Origin: Neolewinella xylanilytica
GTDB taxonomy: Bacteria; Bacteroidota; Bacteroidia; Chitinophagales; Saprospiraceae
Reading direction: 5' to 3'
DNA: 64,000 bases
Assembly: GCF_002934605.1 (NCBI RefSeq)
Contig: NZ_PTJC01000008.1
Span: forward strand, 101,060 to 165,059
Below the pieces are notes generated by a model. That model was given only the letters and a program-made list of their open reading frames with translations. It was not told where the DNA came from and ran no database searches. Both the position numbers and the translations under genes were made by a program. Shown one piece after another: positions 17,680 to 25,908 of the stretch (position 1 is the stretch's first letter; each line of letters opens with the position of its first letter).

Positions 17680-17687
17680 TACCTTTG
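17680..17687 (+). promoter_or_regulatory. Putative -7 element (TACCTTTG) for lysC
   Basis: Exact TAnnTTTG match of the Bacteroidota sigma-factor -7 box. The lysC ATG follows after 7 bp, so transcription would start within a few bases of the start codon. No clear -33 TTTG is present. Confidence 0.55.
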
Positions 17688-17694
17688 CGGCACT

Positions 17695-19002
17695 ATGCTG
17701 CAACAAACCAAAGTTTTCAAGTTCGGGGGCGCGTCCCTCCGCGATGCTTCCGCCATTCGTAACGTCGGTAACATTTTACAAAAATTCAGCAGTGAGAAGC
17801 TGGTGATCATTGTATCCGCGATGGGTAAAACCACCAACGCGCTGGAAGAAGTGGCCAACAGTTACTGGCAGGGCAACCCGGCCGCCGCGAAAGAAAAACT
17901 GACCGCCATTCACGCTTCGGTCACCGAAATCATCCAGGAGCTGTTTGCCGAGGTGCCGGAATCGCTCACCGCTTCCCTTAACGACCTGTTTGTATCGGTG
18001 GAATGGGCGCTGGACGAGGCCCCCAACGAGGAGTACGACTTCGATTACGATCAGATCGTCAGCCTCGGAGAGTTGGTTAGCAGTCACATCGTAGCTACCT
18101 ATCTAGACCGGATCGGCCTGTCCACCAACTGGGTCGACGCTCGCGACATCATCCAAACCGACAACACCTACCGCGAAGGGTGGGTAAAATGGCCGGAAAC
18201 GGTGACCCGCGCCCAAAGCCAACTCCCGCCACTGCTGGAGCAGAAAAACTTTATTTTGACCCAGGGATTCATTGGTAATACCAGCGAAAACTACACCACC
18301 ACGCTGGGTCGCGAGGGATCCGACTATTCCGCGGCCATATTCAGCTACTGCCTGGATGCCGAGTCCATGAGTATCTGGAAGGACGTCCCCGGTGTACTCA
18401 CGGCCGATCCACGGCTGTTCGAGCACGTGACCAAGATCGACCGGCTGAGCTACAAGGAAGCCATCGAGATGACCTACTACGGTGCCAAGGTCATCCACCC
18501 GAAAACGATCAAACCCTTACAGAATAAGAGCATCCCACTGTATGTCCGCTCCTTCATCGAACCGGACGCGCCGGGCACCCTCGTTACCGATGACGCCGGA
18601 GACGCCTACCCCCCCATGGTAGCCGTAGAGAAGGATCAAGCGCTGATCAACATCAGCACCCGCGACTTCAGTTTCGTCGCTGAGCACCACATCAAGGAAC
18701 TGTTCGGTCACATCACCACGACGCGACTGCAAGTCAATATGATGCAGAATACGGCCATCAGCTTCAACGTGGTCGTCAATGACATCGACGATCGGGTCGA
18801 GCGCTTCTGTGCCCTGGTTAACGAGCACTTCAAAACCACCGTAGATCGTGACTTGGAACTCATCACCGTTCGACACTACACCTCGGAAGTAGTCGAGAGC
18901 CTCCGCCGGGGCAAGGTAAATATGCTGGAAGGCAGGCTCCCCCTTACGCTCCAGATGGTGGTTAAGGACGTACCCGTCATGCGGCGCAAAAAGCTGGAAT
19001 AG
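17695..19002 (+). CDS. lysC: Aspartate kinase
   Basis: A 435-residue monofunctional aspartokinase. The amino-acid-kinase domain opens with KVFKFGGASLRD and carries VIIVSAMGKTTNALEE, TLGREGSDYSAAIF and the aspartate-binding region. The C-terminal ~130 residues form ACT-type regulatory modules. It phosphorylates aspartate at the entry to lysine, threonine and methionine synthesis. No fused homoserine dehydrogenase is present. The ATG at 17695 was chosen over an upstream in-frame start because it begins the family homology and lies just after the promoter box. It ends in a convergent arrangement with folE, separated by a 15-nt periodic repeat. Confidence 0.94.
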   Translation: MLQQTKVFKFGGASLRDASAIRNVGNILQKFSSEKLVIIVSAMGKTTNALEEVANSYWQGNPAAAKEKLTAIHASVTEIIQELFAEVPESLTASLNDLFVSVEWALDEAPNEEYDFDYDQIVSLGELVSSHIVATYLDRIGLSTNWVDARDIIQTDNTYREGWVKWPETVTRAQSQLPPLLEQKNFILTQGFIGNTSENYTTTLGREGSDYSAAIFSYCLDAESMSIWKDVPGVLTADPRLFEHVTKIDRLSYKEAIEMTYYGAKVIHPKTIKPLQNKSIPLYVRSFIEPDAPGTLVTDDAGDAYPPMVAVEKDQALINISTRDFSFVAEHHIKELFGHITTTRLQVNMMQNTAISFNVVVNDIDDRVERFCALVNEHFKTTVDRDLELITVRHYTSEVVESLRRGKVNMLEGRLPLTLQMVVKDVPVMRRKKLE

Positions 19003-19084
19003 TGACGATCAGGGTGGCGCGCAGCGCCTGATCGGGCGGCGTAACCTCCCTTTAATAGGCTAAGCCAGGGTTGATGAATCGAAA

Positions 19085-19175
19085 GTCGTCCGTACGCTAA
19101 GTCGTCGGACGAGAACTCATCGGACGACATCTCGCGCGACGAATACTCGTCCGACGCGTATTCGCACGACCAGTA
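19085..19175. repeat. 15-nt periodic word array between convergent lysC and folE
   Basis: Six consecutive words: 19085-19099 (plus one base), 19101-19115, 19116-19130, 19131-19145, 19146-19160 and 19161-19175. They share a TCGnnCGACG-like core, as in CTCGTCCGACGCGTA and CTCATCGGACGACAT. Words in both orientations are present (CGTCGGACGAG and CTCGTCCGACG), so parts can pair with each other. It may act as a bidirectional terminator. Confidence 0.6.
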
Positions 19176-19200
19176 CCCCCAAATATATCCCGTAAACCGC

Positions 19201-19797
19201 CTAGTGCAAATTGCTGGTAATCAGCTTCAAAAACTCGTTCCGCGTCCGCTCCGATTTAAACGCGCCGGTAAAGGCGGACGTGGTCGTCACGCTGCTCTGC
19301 TTCTGTATCCCCCGCATCATCATGCACATGTGACGGGCCTCGATCACCACGGCTACACCCAGGGGATTAAGCGTGGTATGAATGGCCTGCAGTATCTGGT
19401 CGGTAAGCCGCTCCTGTACCTGAAGGCGACGGGCGAAGACCTCGATGACACGCGGAATTTTACTCAAGCCAACGATGTAACCATCGGGAATGTACGCGAC
19501 ATGGGCCCGACCGAAAAACGGCAGGACGTGGTGTTCGCAAAGAGAGTAAAATTCAATGTCTTTCACGATGACCATTTCGGAGTAATCCTCCGCGAACATG
19601 GCCGACCGCAGGATATTCTCCGCGTCCATTTCGTATCCCTGAGTGAGGAACTGCATGGCTTTAGCGGCGCGCACCGGCGTCTTCAGTAGTCCGTCGCGAC
19701 TAACGTCTTCGCCGAGCTCGGTGATGATGCTCGAATAGTGGTCGCTTAATTGGTCGGTGACCGCTTTGTCGGTGACCAGCGCTTTATCGTGGGGCAT
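19201..19797 (-). CDS. folE: GTP cyclohydrolase I
   Basis: A 198-residue FolE, the normal size for the family. Zinc and catalytic motifs are visible: [44 protein letters not shown], and [13 protein letters not shown] with the conserved zinc-ligand Cys. It converts GTP to 7,8-dihydroneopterin triphosphate, the first step to folate, tetrahydrobiopterin-type pterins and queuosine. The gene begins 3 bp after the stop of the PTPS/QueD homologue, giving a compact two-gene unit for consecutive pterin steps. Confidence 0.97.
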   Translation of the reverse strand: MPHDKALVTDKAVTDQLSDHYSSIITELGEDVSRDGLLKTPVRAAKAMQFLTQGYEMDAENILRSAMFAEDYSEMVIVKDIEFYSLCEHHVLPFFGRAHVAYIPDGYIVGLSKIPRVIEVFARRLQVQERLTDQILQAIHTTLNPLGVAVVIEARHMCMMMRGIQKQSSVTTTSAFTGAFKSERTRNEFLKLITSNLH

Positions 19798-19800
19798 AAT

Positions 19801-20226
19801 TTATGGTCTTCCCGCCGGACCGTAGTAGTCGGCGTAGATGTTTTCAGTTTCGTACAGTCTTACTCGGTAGAGGGCGCTACCGGCCGCACTGACCTCGTCA
19901 ACCAAGCGTTCCCAGATCGCCGTAGTCAGGTTCTCCGTAGTGGGCAGGCGATCGCGGAACCAGTCTACGTCGAGGTTTAAATTCGAATGGTCCAACACGT
20001 CGACTACCGTCCGCTTGATGATCTGGGAAAGCACTTTCGCATCCATTACAAAGCCGGTGACCGGGTCGGGGCTGCCGGAGACGGTCACTCGAAGGTCGTA
20101 GTTGTGGCCGTGCCAGTTTGCATTGGCGCACTTTCCAAATACTTCCCGGTTGCGCTCGTCGGACCAAGTCGGCAGGGCCAGCTTGTGGGCGGCGTTGAAA
20201 GTTTCGCGGCGGGTAACGTAGTGCAT
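19801..20226 (-). CDS. 6-pyruvoyl-tetrahydropterin / 6-carboxytetrahydropterin synthase homologue
   Basis: A 141-residue member of the PTPS/QueD family. The zinc histidines are in FNAAHKL and the WHGHNY motif. The catalytic Cys is in GKCANANWHGHNY. A central Asp/His lies in VLDHSNLN, and the substrate-binding Glu is near the end (YETENIYADY). It acts on the product of FolE, encoded 3 bp downstream. The length and the GKC motif fit both pterin-type PTPS and QueD; the absence of queC or queE nearby leaves queuosine versus biopterin open. The promoter box TACCTTTG lies at 20246-20253 on the minus strand. Confidence 0.9.
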   Translation of the reverse strand: MHYVTRRETFNAAHKLALPTWSDERNREVFGKCANANWHGHNYDLRVTVSGSPDPVTGFVMDAKVLSQIIKRTVVDVLDHSNLNLDVDWFRDRLPTTENLTTAIWERLVDEVSAAGSALYRVRLYETENIYADYYGPAGRP

Positions 20227-20245
20227 AAGGCTAATTTTCGGGGCG

Positions 20246-20253
20246 CAAAGGTA
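20246..20253 (-). promoter_or_regulatory. Putative -7 element (TACCTTTG) for the PTPS-folE unit
   Basis: Exact TAnnTTTG match on the minus strand, followed by GCG and then 17 more bases before the ATG at 20226. No convincing -33 box is visible. Confidence 0.5.
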
Positions 20254-20254
20254 A

Positions 20255-21934
20255 CTATTTCGGTGGGTCCAGCCGGTGTAGCTTATCGAGCAGCAAAGCT
20301 ACTTGGGCGTTCAGACGCTTGCCGGCATCAAAGTACTGTCCGTCAATGAGCAGGTGATCGTCCCGTACCATCACCTGCCGCAGCGTGGTATAGGTAGCCG
20401 CTCCGGGAGGTTGCAAAACGTTCTTCCAGTAAATACCGGCATCAGTCATGGCAAATCCCTGTTTTCCAGCGCCGAAGATGCTCTGATCGCAAATGAAGAA
20501 CAAGCGTTCGTCGCGGCTCGTTTGCAGGTAAGTCGTAGTGGCCCGCTTCAGGACTTTCGGGGGGATGATCACGAAATCGGTGTACACCTGCTCGGAAACC
20601 GCCTGGAAATCCAGGTAGTCCATCACCATTCGGAAAAGGTCCACTCGCTCCCAGTCCGTCCCCTGATACCGAAGCACTTTCTGGGGGAAAAGACCATCGT
20701 GCAGTCCGGCGGCGGGTTCCACGACGAAGTATTCGATCAGCTCCCCCATCACCCGGTCTTTTCGTTGCCCTACCTTCCCGCCCGGCGGCCGTCCGTTGAT
20801 CCACTGGCTCAGGCTGGCGAGCTGTGCGTCGCGGATCCGGTGGAAGTTTTCGGCGTTCCGGTACACGGTCAGGTAGCGGGGTAGCTCATCCGGACCGAAG
20901 TAGGCGGTCAGCCGTTCCCCCAGCCGATCCTCGAAGGTTTCCCGTAGTTCGGCAGGGGTCATCTCCTCCTCGGGCTCGGGGAGATCTTCCAGGTCTAAAT
21001 GATCGACTGTCTCCTCTTCCGTTTTTTCGGCATCGTTCTGGGCGCCGCGCGCGGGTTCCTCGCTTTCCCCGTCGAACGCAAACTCGAAACCCAACGAAGG
21101 GCCCTTTTCCCGTTCCGTCTTCTTCCCTTCTACCGTTTCGGCGGGCTCCTCGCGGTTTCCGTAGTCGATCTCAAAGGCTACTTCAGGATGCCGACCGCTG
21201 CCGGAAGTGGCATGTTGCCGACGCTCTTGCTCTGCCTTCAGGCGGCGCGCTTTGGCGATGAAGTCTTCTACTTCCTCGATCTGTCCCCGGTCCAGACTGG
21301 TAGTTTCCGGATCGAAGCCAGCCTCACCGAACGCTTCCTCGGTGGCGAGCTGATAGTCGGGGAGTTCCGCGTACACCGGTGCGAGGTGGACCTCGTCCGC
21401 TTCGGTGGGGAAATCATCGTAACCCGGATCTTCCTCCTCCGAGCTAACTGTTCCTTCCTTCCGGAGTAGGATGCGCGGGATGTCAAAATCTCCGGCCGAC
21501 TCGCCGGTGTTCTCCAGCCCCCGGCCGCCGAAGAAGGCCAGCGCCCGTTCGTTGTAGTAGCGCACGGCGGCCAGCAACTCCTTTCCGGGTGCGTCCGTCT
21601 CCACGGCATGCTCCCAGAGGGTCTTGGCCACGCCGGTTCCCCGATCACCCTTACGCACAATGAGCTGGTCCACAACGGCCAACGCTCCGCTACGGTGGTG
21701 CAAGACCAGATAGCCCGCCAGGCTGCGCTTCTTCTCATCCCAGGCAACCCAGACGGTATGCCGCTTACTCCGTAGCGCCGCTTCCACCGTTCCTTTAGCT
21801 TCTTCCACGAGTCGATCGTTCTCGGACCGCTGGGAATCCGTGAGTCCGGGTACGTCGAAGGTGGGAAAAATGGCTTGCCAGACGAAAGTTTCCAGGTGAC
21901 CGAAGTCGCTTTCCCGGCCGGGGCGGTACTGCAT
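20255..21934 (-). CDS. GNAT acetyltransferase fused to an acidic linker and a C-terminal PH-like domain
   Basis: A 559-residue protein. Residues 1-~155 are a GNAT domain: VVDQLIVRKGDRGTGVAKTLWEHAV is the acetyl-CoA loop, followed by YYNERALAFFGGRG. Residues ~160-345 are strongly acidic and low complexity. Residues ~345-450 form an uncharacterised alpha-rich segment. The last ~110 residues contain IFGAGKQGFAMTDAGIYWKN and a terminal helix, reminiscent of short bacterial PH-like domains found in stress or tellurite-associated proteins (from memory). No substrate can be assigned. It is divergent from pyrR, sharing a 111-bp intergenic region. Confidence 0.6.
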   Translation of the reverse strand: MQYRPGRESDFGHLETFVWQAIFPTFDVPGLTDSQRSENDRLVEEAKGTVEAALRSKRHTVWVAWDEKKRSLAGYLVLHHRSGALAVVDQLIVRKGDRGTGVAKTLWEHAVETDAPGKELLAAVRYYNERALAFFGGRGLENTGESAGDFDIPRILLRKEGTVSSEEEDPGYDDFPTEADEVHLAPVYAELPDYQLATEEAFGEAGFDPETTSLDRGQIEEVEDFIAKARRLKAEQERRQHATSGSGRHPEVAFEIDYGNREEPAETVEGKKTEREKGPSLGFEFAFDGESEEPARGAQNDAEKTEEETVDHLDLEDLPEPEEEMTPAELRETFEDRLGERLTAYFGPDELPRYLTVYRNAENFHRIRDAQLASLSQWINGRPPGGKVGQRKDRVMGELIEYFVVEPAAGLHDGLFPQKVLRYQGTDWERVDLFRMVMDYLDFQAVSEQVYTDFVIIPPKVLKRATTTYLQTSRDERLFFICDQSIFGAGKQGFAMTDAGIYWKNVLQPPGAATYTTLRQVMVRDDHLLIDGQYFDAGKRLNAQVALLLDKLHRLDPPK

Positions 21935-22033
21935 GGTTAGTAGGTAGGGATATATGGGATACTAGTAACCGGCGAGGCATGGCGTAGTTCGGATACGCAG
22001 CCGGCGTGGCACCCATCGTAATGGGTAAATTCC

Positions 22034-22041
22034 TACCTTCG
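22034..22041 (+). promoter_or_regulatory. Putative -7 element (TACCTTCG) for pyrR
   Basis: One mismatch to TAnnTTTG. The GTG start of pyrR begins only 4 bp later, which would make the transcript leaderless. Confidence 0.45.
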
Positions 22042-22045
22042 CCCC

Positions 22046-22585
22046 GTGCCCGATATCCGGATTATACACGACAGCCAGCGCTTCGCCCTCACGATCGAGC
22101 GACTTTGCCGCCACCTCATCGAGGAACACGGCGACTTTACCAATAGCTGCCTGATCGGTATCCAGCTCGGCGGCGTACAGCTTGCCGACCGACTCTACCG
22201 CAGGCTACAGGAACTGGGCGTCTCCGATCTCCCCTTCGGCAAGCTGGACATTACCTTCTACCGAGACGATTTTCGCACCAAACAAGGTCCACTTAAAGCT
22301 TATCCCACCGAAATTGAATTTTTAGTGGAAGACCGGCGGGTCATTCTAGTCGATGACGTATTGTTCAGCGGTCGTACGGTGCTTAGTGCCATGACGGCCC
22401 TCAACCACTACGGCCGGCCTTCTACGGTAGAGCTACTGGTGATGGTCGACCGGCGCTTTCGCCGCACCCTGCCCATTCAGGCCAATTATAGCGGTCTGCT
22501 CGTGGACACCCTGACCGACGAGTACGTCGACGTACAGTGGCAGGAAACGCACGGTGCGGACCAAATTTTACTTCTCGGATCCTAA
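22046..22585 (+). CDS. pyrR: PyrR: bifunctional pyrimidine operon regulator/uracil phosphoribosyltransferase
   Basis: A 179-residue PyrR with the PRPP loop VILVDDVLFSGRTV, the early IGIQLGGVQLADRL and the DITFYRDDF motif typical of PyrR rather than Upp. It forms UMP from uracil and PRPP and in some bacteria binds pyr mRNA. The start is a GTG just after a promoter-like TACCTTCG. No PyrR-binding stem-loop or terminator was recognised within the operon, so RNA-based control is not shown here. pyrB begins 8 bp downstream. Confidence 0.93.
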   Translation: MPDIRIIHDSQRFALTIERLCRHLIEEHGDFTNSCLIGIQLGGVQLADRLYRRLQELGVSDLPFGKLDITFYRDDFRTKQGPLKAYPTEIEFLVEDRRVILVDDVLFSGRTVLSAMTALNHYGRPSTVELLVMVDRRFRRTLPIQANYSGLLVDTLTDEYVDVQWQETHGADQILLLGS

Positions 22586-22593
22586 ACTCCCGT

Positions 22594-23538
22594 ATGGCCT
22601 CCGTTCAGCAACTTTCCACGAAGCACGTTCTCGGCATCAAGTACCTCACCTCCGCCGACGTCGAGCTCATCCTGGATACCGCCCGGGAGTTCAAAGAGGT
22701 TATCAACCGGCCGATCAAAAAAGTCCCGAGCCTGCGGGATATCACCATCGCCAATCTCTTCTTCGAGAATTCCACCCGGACGCGCATTAGCTTCGAACTG
22801 GCGGAAAAGCGGCTCAGTGCCGACACGGTCAACTTCAGCGCTTCCAGTTCTTCCGTGAAAAAGGGCGAAAGCCTGCTGGATACCGTCAATAACATTCTGG
22901 CCATGAAGGTGGATATGGTGGTCATGCGCCATCCGGCTCCGGGCGCCCACCACTTCCTCTCCCAAAAGATCGACGCCAGTATTGTCAACGCCGGCGATGG
23001 CACCCACGAGCACCCTACCCAGGCCCTCTTAGACGCCTTCTCCATGCGGGACGCGCTGGGGGGTGAGCTGCGCGGTAAACGCATCTGCATCTTCGGCGAT
23101 ATCACCCACTCCCGGGTCGCGTTGTCGAATATATTCTGCCTGCAACGATTAGGTGCCCACGTACGGGTGTGTGGCCCCCCTACCCTCATCCCCAAGCACA
23201 TCGCGGCCCTGGGCGTCGAGGTCAGTCACGACGTACAGGACAGCCTCGCCTGGTGCGACGTCGCGAACGTATTGCGCATCCAACTGGAGCGGCAGGAAAC
23301 GAAATTTATCCCCAGCCTGCGGGAGTACAATCGGTACTTTGGCATCACCAAGGCCCGTATCGATCGCCTCGACAAACCGATCATTATTATGCATCCCGGC
23401 CCCATCAATCGCGGCGTGGAGATCGACACCGAAGTGGCCGATTCGGAGCATAGCATCATTTTACAACAGGTCGAAAATGGCGTAGCCATCCGGATGTCGG
23501 TCCTCTACTTACTCGCCGCCCGCCGCAACGACCTTTAA
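22594..23538 (+). CDS. pyrB: Aspartate carbamoyltransferase catalytic subunit
   Basis: A 314-residue catalytic chain. The carbamoyl-phosphate motif FFENSTRTRISFELA is intact, followed by SSVKKGESLLDT, MRHPAPGAHHFL, DGTHEHPTQALLDAFSM and the aspartate-binding HPGPINRGVEI. It commits carbamoyl phosphate to pyrimidine synthesis. The ATG at 22594 follows the pyrR stop by 8 bp; a longer upstream frame overlapping pyrR was rejected as out of family. No pyrI regulatory gene is adjacent, as usual outside enterobacteria. The next gene begins directly after its stop codon. Confidence 0.97.
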   Translation: MASVQQLSTKHVLGIKYLTSADVELILDTAREFKEVINRPIKKVPSLRDITIANLFFENSTRTRISFELAEKRLSADTVNFSASSSSVKKGESLLDTVNNILAMKVDMVVMRHPAPGAHHFLSQKIDASIVNAGDGTHEHPTQALLDAFSMRDALGGELRGKRICIFGDITHSRVALSNIFCLQRLGAHVRVCGPPTLIPKHIAALGVEVSHDVQDSLAWCDVANVLRIQLERQETKFIPSLREYNRYFGITKARIDRLDKPIIIMHPGPINRGVEIDTEVADSEHSIILQQVENGVAIRMSVLYLLAARRNDL

Positions 23539-24750
23539 ATGGTATACCACCTGGTCCGTCCGGTAGCCCGCTACGTGCTGAGCTACTATTTCCGAAATAT
23601 TGATATCACGGGGCTCGCCAACATTCCCCCGAATGCAGCCGTCATCCTGGCCGCCAACCACCCGACCGCCTTCATCGAACCCTGCTTGCTGGCCTGCTTC
23701 CAGTCGCGTACGCTACACTTCCTGGCCCGGGGCGACCTCTATAAGAACCGACTCGCTACGGCAGCCCTGCGCGCGCTCAATATCCTGCCCGTCTACCGTA
23801 TTCAGGACGGCGGCTACGCCAAGCTATCCCGCAACTACGAAACCTTCGCCCAGTGCTACCGGGCGCTAAGCCAGTGCAAAGCGATCATGATCCTGGCCGA
23901 AGGTCGCTGCATTCACGAAAAAAACCTTCGCCCGCTCCGGAAAGGAACGGCCCGCATCGCGCTCGGAGCGCTGGATCGCGATGCTACCCTCGGAGAGGTA
24001 TACATCGTTCCGGTAGGGGTCAACTTTACCGCAGCCGAACGGTATCGGTCCACCGTAATGATTCGCTGCGGCGCACCACTGCGGACCAGCGATTACCTGG
24101 CCGCCTTTCGAATGAACGAAGCCGAAGGCATTCGTCAGCTTACGGAATCGGTGCGCGCTGCGCTATCGGAGCACGTCATCCAGCTTCCGGATAGGCCCAC
24201 GGACAACGCGGCCGGTGAGGTACGCCTGGCCATGGCAAGAAACAACCTTGGGGATCCACCTGCGGGAATCACCCATTCCGGAAAGCAGGTTCAGGTTGAA
24301 TTGGAGGAATCCGCCAAACGGCCCGTTGATCCGGCTCCGTTCCTGCGCTACGCCGCCCAACTGCAAACCCATGGCCTTCGCGACGAGGATGTGGTAAGCG
24401 CCAGACCGACTCGCTTTCCAGCGGCCAGCCCGCTTGGCGTAGTCCTGTTATTGCCGTTGCTTCCGCTCTGGCTGGTAGCGGAGATCGTTGCGCTGCGCGG
24501 ACCGGCCACAATCGAGTTTTACAGCCCCGTGCGCTTTGCCGCAGTGGCCGCCGGGACCTTGCTGTACTTGCCCCTGCTGTTCGTCGTCTCCTGGCCCTGG
24601 AAGCTCTACCTCCTTGCCTGCCTTCTGACGGTACGGTGGTCGCTACGAACCGTTGAGGACGTGATTACCTGGCGGCGAGCGAGAAGATTTACCCAACTTA
24701 GTCCGGAGCTCCGGCGGGAATTGCGGGAGCTCCGGGCCGGTTTACTATAG
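23539..24750 (+). CDS. PlsC-like glycerolipid acyltransferase with C-terminal membrane segments
   Basis: A 403-residue protein. Residues ~30-220 match the 1-acyl-sn-glycerol-3-phosphate acyltransferase domain: the block-1 motif reads NHPTAFIE, so the usual NHx4D aspartate is a Glu, and the block-3 motif appears as LAEGRCIHE. The C-terminal part (~290-370) adds two or three hydrophobic segments and a basic tail. It is expected at the inner membrane acylating a lysophospholipid or related acceptor. The ATG starts immediately after the pyrB stop codon. The 3' end overlaps the convergent Dabb lipoprotein gene by 6 bp. The Asp-to-Glu change makes full activity uncertain. Confidence 0.8.
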   Translation: MVYHLVRPVARYVLSYYFRNIDITGLANIPPNAAVILAANHPTAFIEPCLLACFQSRTLHFLARGDLYKNRLATAALRALNILPVYRIQDGGYAKLSRNYETFAQCYRALSQCKAIMILAEGRCIHEKNLRPLRKGTARIALGALDRDATLGEVYIVPVGVNFTAAERYRSTVMIRCGAPLRTSDYLAAFRMNEAEGIRQLTESVRAALSEHVIQLPDRPTDNAAGEVRLAMARNNLGDPPAGITHSGKQVQVELEESAKRPVDPAPFLRYAAQLQTHGLRDEDVVSARPTRFPAASPLGVVLLLPLLPLWLVAEIVALRGPATIEFYSPVRFAAVAAGTLLYLPLLFVVSWPWKLYLLACLLTVRWSLRTVEDVITWRRARRFTQLSPELRRELRELRAGLL

Positions 24751-25167
24751 GCTGTTGTGGTCGTAGACCCTTACCTCTTTAAACTTGGCTTCGTGGTCCT
24801 CGACGAATTTTAGGTGCACCGGGGAAACTTGGTATGCGTCGTGGCCGGCCACGTCATCGAACCAGAGAATCAGCGTGTAATCGAAACTGTTGTCAACTAC
24901 GCCCCGGGAGGGCGTAGCGGCGGGTTTACCCAGGAACAAGCGGCGTACGCTGGGGGAGCTTTCCAGGCTGCGCACCCCTTCCTCGAAGCTAGCGCGATCG
25001 GCCTGGGTGAGGCTGTCCTGCAGCCAGAAATAAACGGTGTGAGCTAAGCCGGGATCGGTCATTTCGTCCATATTGGTAGATTGATTTTCGGGTTGATCTC
25101 CGCCACAAGCCGTCAGGAAGAAGGCGATAATAAGTGCGGAAGGCAACAATAGCGTACGGTAGATCAT
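24745..25167 (-). CDS. Lipoprotein with stress-responsive alpha/beta barrel (Dabb) domain
   Basis: A 140-residue protein. A signal peptide with lipobox LTAC predicts lipidation near residue 21, followed by a short polar linker. Residues ~40-135 match the Dabb ferredoxin-like fold: LAHTVYFWL, a middle helix beginning RASFEEGVRSLES, DYTLILWFDD and the ending HLKFVEDHEAKFKEVRVYD. Exported Dabb lipoproteins are frequent in Bacteroidota; a catalytic role is unproven. It is divergent from the rhomboid gene, with a possible -7 box TATCTTTC about 16 bp upstream of its ATG. Confidence 0.82.
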   Translation of the reverse strand: MIYRTLLLPSALIIAFFLTACGGDQPENQSTNMDEMTDPGLAHTVYFWLQDSLTQADRASFEEGVRSLESSPSVRRLFLGKPAATPSRGVVDNSFDYTLILWFDDVAGHDAYQVSPVHLKFVEDHEAKFKEVRVYDHNSL

Positions 25168-25216
25168 TGATGATGGTTATGCGGGAAAGATAGCCCCATC
25201 GACCGAAATTCGACTT

Positions 25217-25846
25217 ATGACGATCATAATCATCCTCATTACCGTCCTGATCTCCTGGCAGGCGTTCAATAATCCGGAACTGAAGAGCAAGCTGATGTTT
25301 CTGCCTTCCGCGATCAAGGACCGCGGGGAATACTACCGCTTCCTGACCCACGGTTTCGTGCACGGCGATTTTCAGCACTTGCTATTCAACATGTACGCGC
25401 TGTACATATTCGGACAAACCGCCGAATCGATCTTTTCCTCCTACCTCTTCGGCCCCACCTTCGGCAAGTTGGCGTATCTGGTATTTTACTGCGTAGCTAT
25501 CGTGGCCGCCAGCGTACCGGATTACCTGCGGCACCAAGACAACCGGATGTACGCCAGTCTGGGCGCCTCCGGCGGCGTAGCGGCCATGCTTTGGCCTTAC
25601 ATCATGCTCGGCCCCTGGAACTGGTTTATTTTTCCGCCACTGCCCGCTATTCTTCTCGGTATCGGATACATTCTATATTCCCACTACGCCGATAAACAGG
25701 GGCGCGGCAACATCGGTCATAACGCTCACCTTTGGGGAGCAATTTTCGGCCTGGTGACGTATTCGGTTCTGCTGTTGAGTCTGCAACCCGAACTGATGCA
25801 GTATTTCCTGGAGCAACTGATGCAACCCAAGGGGCCGAACTTCTAG
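25217..25846 (+). CDS. Rhomboid-family intramembrane serine protease
   Basis: A 209-residue, six-segment membrane protein. The nucleophile motif GASGG (Ser near residue 118) and the histidine in HNAHLWGA form the Ser-His dyad. HLLFNMYAL matches the HxxxN oxyanion region. It cleaves transmembrane substrates within the inner membrane; the partner is unknown. It stands between a divergent lipoprotein gene and ychF on the same strand, with 62 bp before ychF that contain the ychF promoter box, so it is probably transcribed on its own. Confidence 0.93.
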   Translation: MTIIIILITVLISWQAFNNPELKSKLMFLPSAIKDRGEYYRFLTHGFVHGDFQHLLFNMYALYIFGQTAESIFSSYLFGPTFGKLAYLVFYCVAIVAASVPDYLRHQDNRMYASLGASGGVAAMLWPYIMLGPWNWFIFPPLPAILLGIGYILYSHYADKQGRGNIGHNAHLWGAIFGLVTYSVLLLSLQPELMQYFLEQLMQPKGPNF

Positions 25847-25874
25847 GAAGCTGGTAAAGCAGCCGGCTAGGTTG

Positions 25875-25882
25875 TACCTTTG
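25875..25882 (+). promoter_or_regulatory. Putative -7 element (TACCTTTG) for ychF
   Basis: Exact TAnnTTTG match 26 bp upstream of the ATG at 25909. CTGG lies 20 bp upstream as a poor -33 element. Confidence 0.5.
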
Positions 25883-25908
25883 CCGCCCTTTAGCAAATAA
25901 AACGTTTC

